Below are positions 1-9,661 of a stretch of 40,994 bases of DNA, in pieces (the stretch's first letter is position 1; each line of letters opens with the position of its first letter). Position numbers and translations under genes: made by a program. Under the pieces are notes generated by a model. It was not told the origin of the DNA. It made no database searches and saw only the letters and a program-made list of their open reading frames with translations. The stretch is from Russula earlei (taxonomy: Eukaryota > Basidiomycota > Agaricomycetes > Russulales > Russulaceae): NCBI GenBank assembly GCA_025769875.1, contig JAGFNK010000463.1, positions 1-40,994 of the forward strand, in the 5' to 3' direction.

Positions 1-917
1 CACCTCCAACTCCTCAGTGATGGCTGAAGGAGACATGTTCTGTGGGAGTCTATCAGAGTCCCTGGGTAACCTCCTGACTGGAGGTGTGTCGGAGCAGAGA
101 GGGGATGTAGTGAAAGGCTCTTGAAGGGTCATGGACCCTTCTCCTTTTGCTACCCACAGGAGGCATGGGTTAGCAGTGTCCTCCCTGTCTTGGTCAGACT
201 TCCTCTTCTTGCTCAGGTGTGCCAGTTCCCATCCTCAGTGAAAAGGGCATGATCTAATGGGTGTATAGGAACAATGATAGGGGGGCAACAGGCAATGTGA
301 GGCAGCATCTGCTGCCAGCTGGTCATGGCAGTACTGGTGGGGCAGTGGACAGTACTTATTGAAATGTCCTACCTCGCCACAATACTTGCATCGGTTCCTC
401 TTCCTCCTTCCTTCTTTCATGTTCAGTTGCTGAGGTTCTGGAATGAACTCAGCTGTCGCAGTGGATGCTTCTCCACTGCTGCTATAGGAGTGGTAGTAGA
501 TGGAACTCTGGGGGGAAGGATTTGGTGATGCCTCTGATCCTACCCCTCCTCGAAGGTGCATGCTCAACATGGTTTGGAGTACATCAATCTCCTCCGCTGA
601 ATACCCTTGCACAGTCATAGGTGCAGGGCTGGCTGGCACTGGCTCTGGGGTAGGGGTGTTTTACCCCTGGGCAATGTCTGCCAAAGGCAGCTGAGGGATG
701 AAGATGGGAAGAGGGGGGATAGGCTGTCCAGCCTGGTAGTTGGTGAGGAGTTCTTCAGCCCATACACCTGGAGGGGTTTCTCCCTGGCTACAGCCTGCTT
801 TGATGAACTCCCAGCAACATGATTGTACTTTGGCTGCTGCTATCCTCTCCTTGGCTTTGGCCCTGCCTTACTCTACTCCTTGCTTCTCAGCTGGGTATTC
901 ACCTAGCTTGTAGCTGT
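1..917 (-). pseudogene. Family A element fragment (A3): distal pol extension with CCHC knuckle
   Basis: Minus-strand 3' part of a family A chromovirus polyprotein, collinear with 27121-28044 of A2 and the matching part of A1. The open stretch 235-639 carries the post-chromodomain knuckle (349-390: CKYCGEVGHFNKYC, then PLPHQYC). Upstream, at about 640-915, the sequence matches the part of A2 that encodes the helical segment and the CWEFIEAGC stretch, but a stop near 660 and other changes break the frame. Homology stops at about 917, where a partial LTR-B begins; the left end is cut by the window. It is a decayed remnant of an element, not a host zinc-finger gene. The product would be the extension described under A1. 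Confidence 0.85.
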
Positions 918-1135
918 TGTGAACCATTTCCCAGAGAGGGCCCTTGAAGGACCTTCCTTATTAGAGGAAACCCAGCCTCTATGATGCCACCCTGTTCACA
1001 CAAGCAAAAGGGGTGAGTAGAGGTGTCCACAATATTGCGCATGCATTGTCACACAATTGATTCTAGGCACAATCAACATACAGCAAGCCCTGGTTAGTGG
1101 CAACCCTTCTAGTTATATAAGACAGTATTATAGGC
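918..1135 (+). repeat. Partial LTR-B (5' part only)
   Basis: Starts TGTGAACCATTTC and follows the first ~215 bases of the intact LTR-B at 11708-12669 (shared GAGAGGGCCCTTGAAGGACC, AAAAGGGGTGAGTAGAGGTG and a CACAATATTG stretch). Similarity ends near TTATAGGCC at about 1135. The 3' three quarters of the LTR are missing and no TSD is visible, so this is a truncated or recombined copy. Confidence 0.8.
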
Positions 1136-1516
1136 CCCATTTACCAACTGAGAATTCTTGGATCTTGAACTTGAACTTGGATTTCAGTATTTTCCAGGGG
1201 TGACAGGAGTCACAGGCATGAAGAACAATAACTTGATTAACTTAACTAATACAAGTTTCTTTGTTTATAGTTTCTTTAATTATAATTATGAGCTCTTTTC
1301 CACCAGATTTGCGAATTCACTTGTTGTGATTGCATATTCACATGTGTGAAGTTAGATGTCTGCATACTTGGAGTTGACTCAGGAGTTGGTACTCGGCTTT
1401 GTTCAGGACTTTCCCTCTGTTGTCTTTTTCTATGTATGTGTGCATTTTTCTCTTGCCTTCTTTTTTTTAATCACCTCCTCCCTCCATACCTCCTTTGTTC
1501 AGTACCCCCATCATAC
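1136..1516. other. AT-rich stretch without recognised gene
   Basis: No repeat seen elsewhere in the window and no convincing coding frame. It is AT-rich at 1230-1320 and pyrimidine-rich just before 1517. It may be the 5' flank of the Myb/SANT-like frame that follows, and is one of the few parts that could be ordinary host DNA. Confidence 0.5.
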
Positions 1517-1895
1517 ATGCAGACCCGCTCAGCCTCTGATTCTTCTGTGGGAGAAAGTCAAGCAGATGGTAACACCACATGGTCAACTAAGGATGAAGTG
1601 GCCTTTTTAGATCTTCTTTTGGAGCATAGGGACAAAATGACCTCCAACTCTATGTTGAAGGACTATATCTTCAATGACACAGCCTCTCAGATCAACCCCC
1701 TTCATGAGAAAGGTGGCATCAAGACTGGGAGCACATGCAAAGTGAAAATGGAACAGGGTGCTGTATTGTCCTCTGCATCCCTTCCCTCAATGCTGATGCC
1801 ATTCAACAGTTGAAGACTGAATATGGTTCATCACCTTCCTCAAGTTACAGTCTGGGTTTCCCTGGGATGATGAGAAAGGAGTGAATGTAGGGTTA
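1517..1895 (+). pseudogene. Myb/SANT-like DNA-binding domain protein, broken and truncated
   Basis: From ATG 1517 the frame reads MQTRSASDSS, then a domain starting TWSTKDEVAFLDLLLEHR and running on to KTGSTCKVKM. The spacing of the first Trp, the aliphatic LLLEHR helix and the K-T-G-x-x-C-K-x-K motif resembles the Myb/SANT-like (Myb_DNA-bind_3, trihelix-type) family that is frequent in basidiomycete genomes; in that family the C-K motif leads into a helix and an SGFxWD motif. Here LKTEY follows at about 1810 and SGFPWDDEKGVNVG at about 1851-1892, each in another frame, so there is either a small intron (GT near 1758, AG near 1809) plus one frameshift, or simple decay. The frame is cut at 1895 by the LTR of element E. 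Related domains occur in host genes and in Harbinger-like transposons; which this is cannot be told here. Confidence 0.6.
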
Positions 1896-2238
1896 TGTTA
1901 AGATCTGACTGATCTTGTTACTGACTCTTAGTGAAAGAGTTGCTTGATTTAGTTCAAGCACTAGACTTCAAATCCTTTGATACTATCTCAGAAAGAATAG
2001 ATGTAAGAAAAGAGAGAGGCCTCTTTCACTTAGAGCAATCACTATAGTTGTTTAGAGTGTTGACAAGATGACTGTTTCTTGTAAGAGAGTAAGTCAAGTG
2101 TAAGGCTCAACTTCTTGGTACAGCAGAGTATTTATACGATATCTCAACAGCTGATCCAATTTGTATGAAACTTGGGGTGTGTATAGCTGAGGACCAGTAG
2201 TATCCAAAAATGTAGAGCACAATTCAAAAGTATCAGAA

Positions 2239-2258
2239 ATGACTCACATGTGAGTCAT
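2239..2258. promoter_or_regulatory. 20-nt perfect palindrome with two TGACTCA sites in the E LTR U3
   Basis: ATGACTCACATGTGAGTCAT equals its own reverse complement. It places two TGACTCA (Gcn4/AP-1 type bZIP) half-palindromes around a CACATGTG E-box. A third TGAGTCA lies at 2363-2369. All sit upstream of the minus-strand TATA at 2129-2136, the right place for an activator site. Binding is inference from the consensus. Confidence 0.55.
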
Positions 2259-2282
2259 CCTTTCCTTGTATCTGTCATCAAA

Positions 2283-2390
2283 TGGTAAGCAATAAGTAAG
2301 CAATCAGTAAGCGGGCCACTAAGCAAATCACTAAGCAATCACTAAGCAGAAGTAAGCGCAGATGAGTCATCAAAGCATAGGTAAGCAGAT
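2283..2390. repeat. Degenerate TAAGCA-word repeats in the E LTR U3
   Basis: About eight copies of TAAGCA/TAAGCG occur in 110 bases, several inside the longer unit CACTAAGCAA. Spacing is irregular (roughly 9-18 bases), so this is a cluster of a short word, possibly an enhancer array, not a clean tandem repeat. Confidence 0.6.
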
Positions 2391-2411
2391 GAGAACACAA
2401 GAATCCTAACA

Positions 2412-2424
2412 CCATACCCCCTCT
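2412..2424 (-). other. Polypurine tract of element E
   Basis: Reads AGAGGGGGTATGG on the minus strand, immediately before the 3' LTR start TGTTAGG: the expected plus-strand primer site. Confidence 0.75.
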
Positions 2425-3147
2425 AGGCTAGGTCTGGCATGACCTAGTCACTTACTCCATGATAACCTTTGACCCACTTGCCCTCCCACCCTTCAGTCAC
2501 TGCTAGAGCATCTTCTTCAGTGAGAGTGGGGACATCTTGTGGTATATGCCTTGGGATGTACTCTAGTGAGGACAACTCCTTGTAGTATTTGTATTGTTTA
2601 ATTTCTGCTTCAGTAGTGATTGGCCTGAGGTCAGAAGTACTAGCTCTAGGCATGCGTTGTGAAGCAGAAGCCAGGCGCACTGGATTTGGAACTTCTTGAG
2701 CCAGGAGTCCACTGCCTCATCTTGCAGTCTGGGGAGTGTTAGATTCTCTTCTGGTCTGAGTGCTGCGATGCAGAGGTTGTCCCCTGCCACCTCTTCCTTG
2801 TCTCCCTTACAGGGTGAGTGGGGGTTTGGACCCAGCTCTGGCTTCGGCTGGTGTAGTGTGTCGTGAGGTGACTGGCGTTGGAGTTAAGGAAGGAAGGGGG
2901 GTATCCAGGTTGATAGTACCGTCATTCAAGACAGTCGCCACTAGTTGCTCCACAGCAGAGGTCTCCACAGTCGTGCTCATTAGTGTGCTCTTGAGACCTT
3001 CTACTGCAGTAGTTGTGCATGCTAGGGTGTTTTTGAGGCCTTCCACTGCAGTTGATGCTGCTCGAGCATTAGCCACTGCATCTTGCAAGACACCTACTGT
3101 GCCTTGTAGATGCCCCCTCAAAGTCCTTTCTTCCAGCATGAGTGGTC
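2425..3147 (-). pseudogene. Element E: last part of the pol extension
   Basis: Continuation of the E polyprotein after the knuckle. Removing the solo LTR-C and one TTAGA joins the frame exactly (CSHL to RPLMLEERTLRG at about 3147). The segment 2807-3139 encodes a predicted helical stretch with the repeated unit TAVEGLKNTL / TAVEGLKSTL / SAVEQLVATV, then a Pro/Thr-rich tail. A stop at 2807 and frame changes follow; pieces with LRPEENLTLPRLQDEAVDSW (minus, about 2695-2755) and YKYYKELSSLEYIPRHIP (about 2530-2590) look like the original C-terminus. No known domain recognised. Confidence 0.6.
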
Positions 3148-3152
3148 TTAGA

Positions 3153-3765
3153 TGTCATAAATTACCCCTTTGATGGATCGTCTCTAACCCTTTTGTTATT
3201 GTTCTCCCCCTTTACCCTCATCCCCTTGGTTACTGTTTCATCCCTTGATACTGATGACCTTTTATTGTTTCACCTATTGGGTTTCACCTATTGTGTTTCA
3301 CTTATTGTTTGAGTCCCTTTTGCTATTGGTTCACCCTTATCTATTGTTCTACATATGGTACTGTACAGCCTTGCTAGATACAGTATTTAAGCCCCTGTAA
3401 AAGCTGGGGAATGCCCCAAGCTTAGCTTTGTCTCATTTCCTGTCGCATCCCTTTGCCCTGTATCCTCTCTCAATCACAACTTGTTTGTGCTGGCTCTTAC
3501 CTTGCTTGACATCAACACACTAGGAGGAGGAGGAACTCTTGTGTTCCTCTTACTCCTCTCTTGCTCTATCATTGTCCTCCTCTTCTGTGAAACCAGAAGA
3601 TCGACTCTGTCTGCGGACTGAGTCATTGTCTGACTCAGCCTTGAGACACTAAACCTTTGATCCGGTCACCTTGAGCCGGCCCCCACTGAACCCTTGAACC
3701 AAGTCACAGGGACTTGGCCCCGCTGAACCCTGAGCTAACGCTCTTATGGCCACCATGCCATAACA
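3153..3765 (+). mobile_element. Solo LTR-C inserted in element E (TSD TTAGA)
   Basis: Starts TGTCATAAATTACCCC and ends CCATAACA; flanked by the perfect 5-bp duplication TTAGA at 3148-3152 and 3766-3770. A TATTTAA box lies at 3384-3390, and 34 bases later AAGCTTAGCTT (3418-3428), the predicted RNA 5' end complementary to the family C PBS. U5 (3673-3736) has two copies of GGCCCC(A/G)CTGAACCC around a hairpin CAAGTCACAGGGACTTG. Unlike the LTRs of the full-length C at 13710-21965, this copy keeps the promoter part. Confidence 0.95.
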
Positions 3766-3770
3766 TTAGA

Positions 3771-4903
3771 TGACTGCATTGCTCGACAGGTTGATAAAAT
3801 TTGTGAGTGTCAGGCAGTATACAGTGTCGGCATGAGATGCAGGCATAGTGGGGCATCTTGCAGTGTCGGTCCCAGTGTCCTTTCCACCCACACCATTGGC
3901 ATTTGTGCTCATACATGAGCTGCCACCATTTAGCCATTTGTGCATTGTAAGGGGGGGATGGAGGGCAAGAAAACTTTCCTCTCTCAATCTCTTCCTCCTC
4001 GTGAGCTCCTGAAGACGGTCCTGCTGTTCCTCCCTCATCGTCCTGAGAATCTTTGCTTCTAGCCCCTCCTCTAATTCTTTCTGCAATATGGCAGGCAACA
4101 AGGATTTGTACCTCCAGTAACTGGAGCTCCTCTTGCCGTAGGCCTGTACCTGCCAGAATGCCTCGCAGGCCATTTGCTCTCAAGATAAGAGTCCACATTT
4201 CTCATGCGCAAGGGAAGAACTTGGCAGCTTGGAGACGAGAATATGCTCCCTCATAGATATCCTCTGCTCAAGCTCCATTGAGAGCCAGTTGATCTCTTTC
4301 TCACTGAATAACAACCTTTTGTTGCTTGTTGAGTACTTGACTTTGTTGAGCCAGGCTAGAGAGTCATGTGGAATGCTGGTCAATGTGCCATATCTCGGCT
4401 TGGACTCCAGCATCTCCCAATGTGTGTGTGATGGAGGTGAGGAGAGAGTTGAACATGTGGAGAGTGAAATTTGAAATGTCGGCTGTAAGAATGTCAGGGT
4501 ACTCTTCTTCACCCTCTAGAAGGAACTCTGGGTAGAGGTTGTAGTTAGGGTGTGCATATAAGGGTTCTCCAAAGACCAGTTTGTCCTTCCCTTGGCAGCC
4601 CCAGATGAATGGTTCTTTGGAACCTGGGTTTCCACCCACACCCCATCAAATGTACTTGGCTGGGACAAGTTTATGGCAGTCGTTTGGGATGGTGATATGG
4701 ACATGGTGTTGACTGGGGTTGTAGCATTCCCACCCTTCTCCGGGGATGTCGGGGTCCATGTAGGTACTTGTAGAGGAGTTGGGTGTGATGGGAACTGGAC
4801 TAATCAATTATTCAGTTGTAGGCCCAGGAGGCATGACTGCCTCAAGGTACTTGAGGTCAGGGAAAGATGGGGAAGGGGTCCAGACATGGTAGGAAGGTGA
4901 TGC
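3771..4903 (-). pseudogene. Element E: post-chromodomain extension with CCHC knuckle
   Basis: Minus-strand coding remnant following the chromodomain, spread over three frames. It contains PGEGWECYNPSQHHVHITIP (about 4690-4755), FGEPLYAHPNYNLY (about 4540-4580) and LGDAGVQAEIWHID (about 4380-4425), which align with the same blocks in families A and C. A predicted helical, charged part (4080-4300) follows, then the knuckle at 3860-3901 (CQWCGWKGHWDRHC) and KMPHYAC. Frameshifts or stops lie near 4640, 4360 and 4180. The product is probably part of the integrase-proximal polyprotein. The role is unknown; the knuckle suggests nucleic-acid binding. Confidence 0.7.
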
Positions 4904-5209
4904 TCATTCATTTGTAGACATAGTCATTCTGTTGCCAACAAGGTCAAGATAAATGGGGAGTAATTGGTCAATATGAGTATGACTAAGTTGTCGACAGAGT
5001 TCTTCAATGGGGGATGAAGGCCTACTCGAGTCAGTATCGCTTTCCATACGAGTTTTTATAGCTCTGATGGCCATAGGGTTTTTCTTGTGAAAGTCTTTCA
5101 TGAGGTTGGGGGCGTGTAGATTAGTGGCTGGCTCCCAAGAGTTGTGAGCAGAGGAGTATCCTTTCCAATGGATGTAATACTGCAGCTGTTTCTTCTTCAC
5201 AACACACCT
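4904..5209 (-). pseudogene. Element E: chromodomain
   Basis: Encodes KKKQLQYYIHWKGYSSAHNS then WEPATNL, a typical chromovirus chromodomain (W-K-G-Y, then W-E-P). It lies in frame with the integrase upstream, separated only by one TAA at 5210-5212. Chromodomains at the integrase C-terminus bind histone H3 tail marks in related elements and bias insertion into heterochromatin. The frame ends at 4904 after MTMSTNE. Confidence 0.85.
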
Positions 5210-6295
5210 TTACCCCAAAACATTTTCAAGTTCCCACTCCTCTTCATCATTTATGACATCTGGTGGTGGTTCTTCATAATTTGCGCCATACTCTTCCATC
5301 TCCTGATAGGGATGTAAGAGGTTAGCATGGAATATGTCGTGAATCTTCCATCTGCTTGGTAATTGCAATTTGTATGCTACTGGGCTTATCACTTCTTTGA
5401 TTATGAATGGTCCTAGTCTTTTTGAGGCTAGCTTGGCCATTGGTTGGAACGTTTTGATGTTCTTCCCTTCTAACCATACTTTATCCCCTTCTTTATAAGG
5501 TTTGAACCTTATTTTCTTCTTCAACAATCTATGCCCCAATAGGATAGCCTTTTGGGCATCCCATCTTGCCTTTTGTAACGACTCCTTTCTTTCTTCTAAT
5601 TTTGGGAAGTTTCCTATTGTAGTTGATTGATTACTCTTTGGGAGGAATCCCATCCACAACTTGTATGGTGTTTGCTGTGTAGCACTAGAGGTATGTGAGT
5701 TCATAATATACTGGGTTATTGGTAGCAAGTCCGCCCAATTGTCTTGTTGGAAATTGAAATATATTTGCAATATGGTTTCAACTGTTTGATTGGTTCTTTC
5801 TGATTGCCCATCAGTTTGAGGATGATATGCTGTGCTCATGTTTCTTTCTATTTTGAGCTGTCGACAAATTTCTTGGGCAAGCTTTGATGTAAAGCGGGTA
5901 TCTCTGTCTGAGATGATTTTGTTTGGTAAGCCCACAGAGGGGAAGACTCTTTCATGATAGATCTTGGCCAGATCTTCCATCCTCATAATCTCTTTAAAAG
6001 GGAGAAGTATGACTGCCTTGGTACAGTCATGGTCAGTTATAGTGAGTATTGAGTTGTATCCTTTTGACAGTGGTAACTTGGTGATAAAATCCATAACTAT
6101 ATTTTGAAAAGGAGTTGCTTCTGTCTTGAGTGTTATTGGATATATTGGTGGCTCATTGTGTCTTGTAATAGTTTTGTTCAATTGACATGTTGCACATCCT
6201 TTGACGTAATTTTGAATCACTTGTCTCTGATTGGGCCACCAATAATATCTTCTTATCGCAGTATAGGTTTTGCACAACCCCGGATGTCCTGCTGC
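5210..6295 (-). pseudogene. Element E: integrase (HHCC and DDE core)
   Basis: Open minus-strand frame from AGHPGLCKTYTAIRRYYWWP (second His of the zinc finger and the YWWP motif) through CATCQ, then the catalytic core: MDFITKLP (first Asp), ISDRDTRF (second Asp) and NQTVETIL (Glu) after STAYHPQTDGQSERT. The GPF module (LGPFIIKEVISPVAYKLQLP) follows before the stop at 5210. The first ~32 residues of the open frame (6296-6391) are read from the inserted F sequence and do not belong. Insert F splits the two zinc-binding histidines, YHDGP on one side and AAGHPG on the other, so this copy cannot give a complete integrase. Active-site residues are otherwise intact. Confidence 0.9.
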
Positions 6296-6299
6296 TGGT

Positions 6300-7439
6300 T
6301 GTAAGGTGACTAACCCCGCTAGCCATGAAGTCACGACAGAATCCCTGTGCCGTGAAAACGTACTTCCACACCTCGCACCTCCCTCATCCACATGCCCCAG
6401 TCTCTCTTCTCTTTTTCTCTTTCTCTTTCAACAACTCTGATCCCACGAAAGCCCAAGTAGTGCTGACAATACCCCGAACGACATCTCCACCGTCGCTCCA
6501 CGCCAATCAGCGCCCGCACTACGCCCTGCCTTTCACCCACTCCTATCGGTTTTCTTTCATCCGCTCCGCATGCCTTACATCGCCACTCCGTCCTTCTCAT
6601 TTCTCCTTTATCTCTTTCGCCTCACCGCCTCACCTCCTCCTCTATGTTCTCCCATCTCCTTTCATCGACATCTCGACCCGGTCTTGACAAATCTCGAACC
6701 TCTTTCATCCCGCGCACACGCCCTAGGCCACCTGATACCGTCATGTCCCCCCGCGTCTCCTTGACCACCCCTCACAAGTCTCGACTGCCTTTCACCAAGC
6801 GTCACGCCGAATGCGATCATACTTCGCTTCGCACCCTTGCTGCCATGTCCTCGCCTCACGGAAATTCCTCAGGAGTTTTAGTTCGATTTTGAGCGTCAGG
6901 TACTGTACTCATGGCTTCATTTCCTTTTACTCAGTTACTACACTACCCCCTCATTCCTTTCTTACTTCAATTGGCCTTTGACTTGACTCCATATGCATTC
7001 TCCTTTTGTGTTCTCCCCGGTCTCGTGCTCCCTGTTTTGAGGTCCCCTTCTCCCCTTGACACGAATTTGTTCAAATAGCATAGATTGTCGCTCGTATTCA
7101 AGAGGAAAAATTGGATCCCTCTGACCTCCTTCATTCTGTTTCGATCCGTCTCAAGCGCAAAAGAGAAAAGCTTGCCAGTGAATGACGTCACTACATCTCT
7201 TCTCCCCTCTATTGATCTCTATTGTCGAGTTATCCCGTCGCTTTTCAGCTGTCCTCTAAGTCTCGCAGATCTTCGTCTTCGCCCTTCCCTACTCTTGTTT
7301 GACTCTACTGCTCGCCTCTCCCCCTTTGCCTTTGGTCCATCCCTCCCTCCTCTTTTCCTTGCTCTCGGGTGGAAGACATTTGCTCCGGACTACCGTCCTG
7401 CCCCACAAACTCAGCATGCCCCTGGTTTGGCTCGCTTCA
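6300..7439. mobile_element. Insert F: probable solo LTR (TG...CA, 4-bp TSD TGGT) in E integrase
   Basis: This 1140-bp block interrupts the E pol frame exactly between YHDGP and AAGHPG. It starts TGTAAGGTGACTAACC and ends GGCTCGCTTCA. TGGT stands on both sides (6296-6299 and 7440-7443), and removal with one TGGT restores the frame. It has no convincing coding frame and is CpG-rich and pyrimidine-rich on the plus strand, unlike the surrounding decayed element. TG...CA ends favour a solo LTR of another family; the 4-bp duplication differs from the 5-bp TSDs elsewhere here. Orientation is unclear. Confidence 0.65.
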
Positions 7440-7443
7440 TGGT

Positions 7444-8507
7444 CCATCATGATATTCTCGAAGGATTGCTTGATATGCTTCCATGCCTCCTGTCACCACC
7501 AAGGCTGTATCTTTCCTCCATTGTCCATTGACTATTTTGAGTTTGTAGTTGTCTTTCCATTGTTTTAGAAGTTTCATTCCTTCTTCCTTCTTTTGGTCAA
7601 GCTTGATTCTCTCTTCCATGGCGGTGACTTCTAGAACTTGAATGAACAAATCATCTCGTGATAGTCCATCCGCTCTATTCCTTTTTCTTGGTTGATGTCG
7701 CAATTCCAGATTGTACTGTGCCACTATGGGAAGATATCTTGCCACCTGATCCCTTAGTTTCTGAGGTTCTTGATAATACATCAAGTTCTTGTGATCTGTG
7801 AAGACCACCACTTTGTGCAGTGAACTGAGCAAGAGATGTCTCCAGTTTTCGAGAGCAGCGACCAATGCTAGGAATTCCCTATCCCATACTGCGTAGTTTC
7901 GTTCTGCTGAATTCAAGGGTCTTGAATAATATCCCACTTCTCTTCTTATCTGATCTTCATCATATTGATAGAGAATAGCCCCTAGAGCATAGGATGAAGC
8001 ATCAACATCCAAAAGGAACTGTCTCTTAAAGTTTGGTTGCCAAAGTATTGGGTCGCTTGTAATGGCCTTGATTAACTTGTCTAGAGCCTCTTGGCATTCT
8101 TCTGTCCATAGAAAAGGGACTCCTTTCTTGAGTAATCGTGTGATAGGTAAAGCTATGGTTGAAAAGTTTGGTATGAATGGTCGATGATACCCTATCATCC
8201 CCAGGGTTACTTGTATGTCCATTTTGTCTTTGCATTCCCTTGGCCATTTGCTTAACCCTTTGATCTTGGAAGGGTCCACATGTATTCTTCTTTCTTCTGC
8301 TATCCATCCTAAGACTTCTATTCTTTCCTTCTCGAATTTGCACTTGGATACCTTTAGAAAGTATGAGTTTTGTTCCATCAAGTCCAAGAATTCATGCACA
8401 ATTTGTCGATGTAGAGCATGAGTCCCCTTAGGGGTCATAACAATCCAATCATCCAGATAATTGGCAATGTACTCTGGATATTTTTGAAGCAATGGTCAAA
8501 AATCTCT
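7444..8507 (-). pseudogene. Element E: RT C-terminal part and RNase H
   Basis: The open frame 7437-8492 carries the RT catalytic motif NYLDDWIV, the thumb/connection region (KCKFEKERIEVLGW, MIGYHRPFIPNFS) and RNase H motifs DVDASSYALGAILYQ, VWDREFLALVAALENWRHLL and VFTDHKNLMYY, ending in the start of the integrase zinc finger (REYHDGP). The catalytic Asp and Glu residues of RNase H are present. The frame begins just after a frameshift near 8500 and is stopped by insert F at 7439. Length and order match the Ty3/gypsy pattern. Confidence 0.9.
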
Positions 8508-9661
8508 TCACATAGAATGTGAGAAGTATGCTGGGGCATTTCTTAACCCAAATTGCATAACTCTTGGGATATAAGTATAAGTTCCCATAGGTGTCTTGAA
8601 GGCTGCTTTTGATTGGTCTTCTTCCATAATCCTCATATTGTTATATCCTTTGACTATGTTGTGAACTTTGAGAATAGTCCATTGTTCTGGACTCACTCCA
8701 TGATTCTTTGAATACTTTCTAAGGTATCGTTGTCCGGTATCGTCCATGGGTTTAACTTCTGGTAGTCAATAATCAGCCTTACCTCTTTACTGTCCTTCTT
8801 GCCAATAAAGAATACTGGCAAGACACAATTGGAGGCTCCAGGTTTAATGTACCCTTTCTCCAGTTCCTCTTCGAGATATTTCCTCAAGTATTCCTTCTCT
8901 TCTTGAGACAAAGGATAAATCTTGCAATCCAAGGATCTAGGAGCATCAGGAAATAGGTTTATCTTCATATCTTCTTCTCTACTGGGAGGAAAGTGTGTAG
9001 AAGCTTCTTTAGAAAAGACTTTCGTGTGTCGCTGGTATTCTTCAGGCAAATCTTGTTCTGTTAATTTTTGGGCCTTCAGATTTTGATCTCTAGCCAATTC
9101 TTGAGCCAAGCTAGTTTTTTGTATATATAAGGCTTGATCCTCTTTGGGTTTTCCACACTTCTTGACCACTTTTAGCTGCAAGGATTTGATATAGAGATCA
9201 AGGTACTTGAGCCATGCACTTTCCAGGTGCAGAGAACCTTCCTTAAGTTCTCCCCTTTTCCAATCCATAGTTGGTTCAAATTCCCAAAGAAAGGGATACC
9301 CTAGTATGACTTGGTCTCCTCCCAGGGATGTGATATAAAACTTCTGTAACTTGTTCCTTTTGTTATAATGGACCCTAAGCCAACAGAAATGTTTTAGTTC
9401 TCCTGTCTTGTTTTCAGTCCCATCAACATTTTGGACCATCATTGGTTCTCGAAGAGCTTGTCTCCCTATTCCTAGTCTTTTCCAAGTTTCTTCATCCAGG
9501 AAGTTTTCTGTTGCTCCACTGTCCAGTAGAGCCTTTTCTGTGGCCACTCCTCACGCTGTATGAGATGAAAAGGGGATGTTCATAGTTGCAATTCTCCTAA
9601 TGTACACAGTGCAAGTCACTGCTGCCCTGAGTCTGGCCATCATCAACCTTGGGCTTATCAA
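8508..9661 (-). pseudogene. Element E: protease and RT N-terminal part
   Basis: The pol frame starts at the shift site (GFLISPRLM, about 9667) and continues through VYIRRIATMNIP, a TGA just before TEKALLDSGATENF (aspartic protease active site DSGA, about 9520), VILGYPFLWEFEPTMDW, and RT motifs YPLSQEEKEYLRKYLEEELE and VFFIGKKDSKEVRLIIDYQK. A frameshift near 8700-8740 moves the RT palm (KGYNNMRIMEEDQSKAAFKT, QFGLRNAPAYFSHSM) into the frame 8508-8747. The upstream stop at about 9548 and this frameshift make the copy non-functional. Confidence 0.85.

Larger units (their letters stand above)
1896..2411 (-). repeat. 3' LTR of element E
   Basis: In element orientation it starts TGTTAGGATTC and ends CAGATCTTAACA (TG...CA), directly after the polypurine tract. 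The part at 1896-2010 repeats at 11595-11707 with few changes, which identifies both as LTRs. A TATAAATA box lies at 2129-2136 (minus); a sequence able to pair with the PBS lies at 2090-2098. U3 (2140-2411) holds TGACTCA-type sites and a short repeated word. Confidence 0.9.

Noticed and set aside
235..639. Possible host CCHC zinc-finger protein
   Set aside because: The frame is collinear with the pol extension of A1 and A2, so it is an element fragment.
2283..2390. CRISPR-like array of short direct repeats
   Set aside because: Units are 6-11 bases, irregularly spaced and inside a eukaryotic LTR.
6331..7568. Several overlapping open frames in insert F
   Set aside because: Short, compositionally biased, no recognisable domain; they look like chance frames in a pyrimidine-rich stretch.
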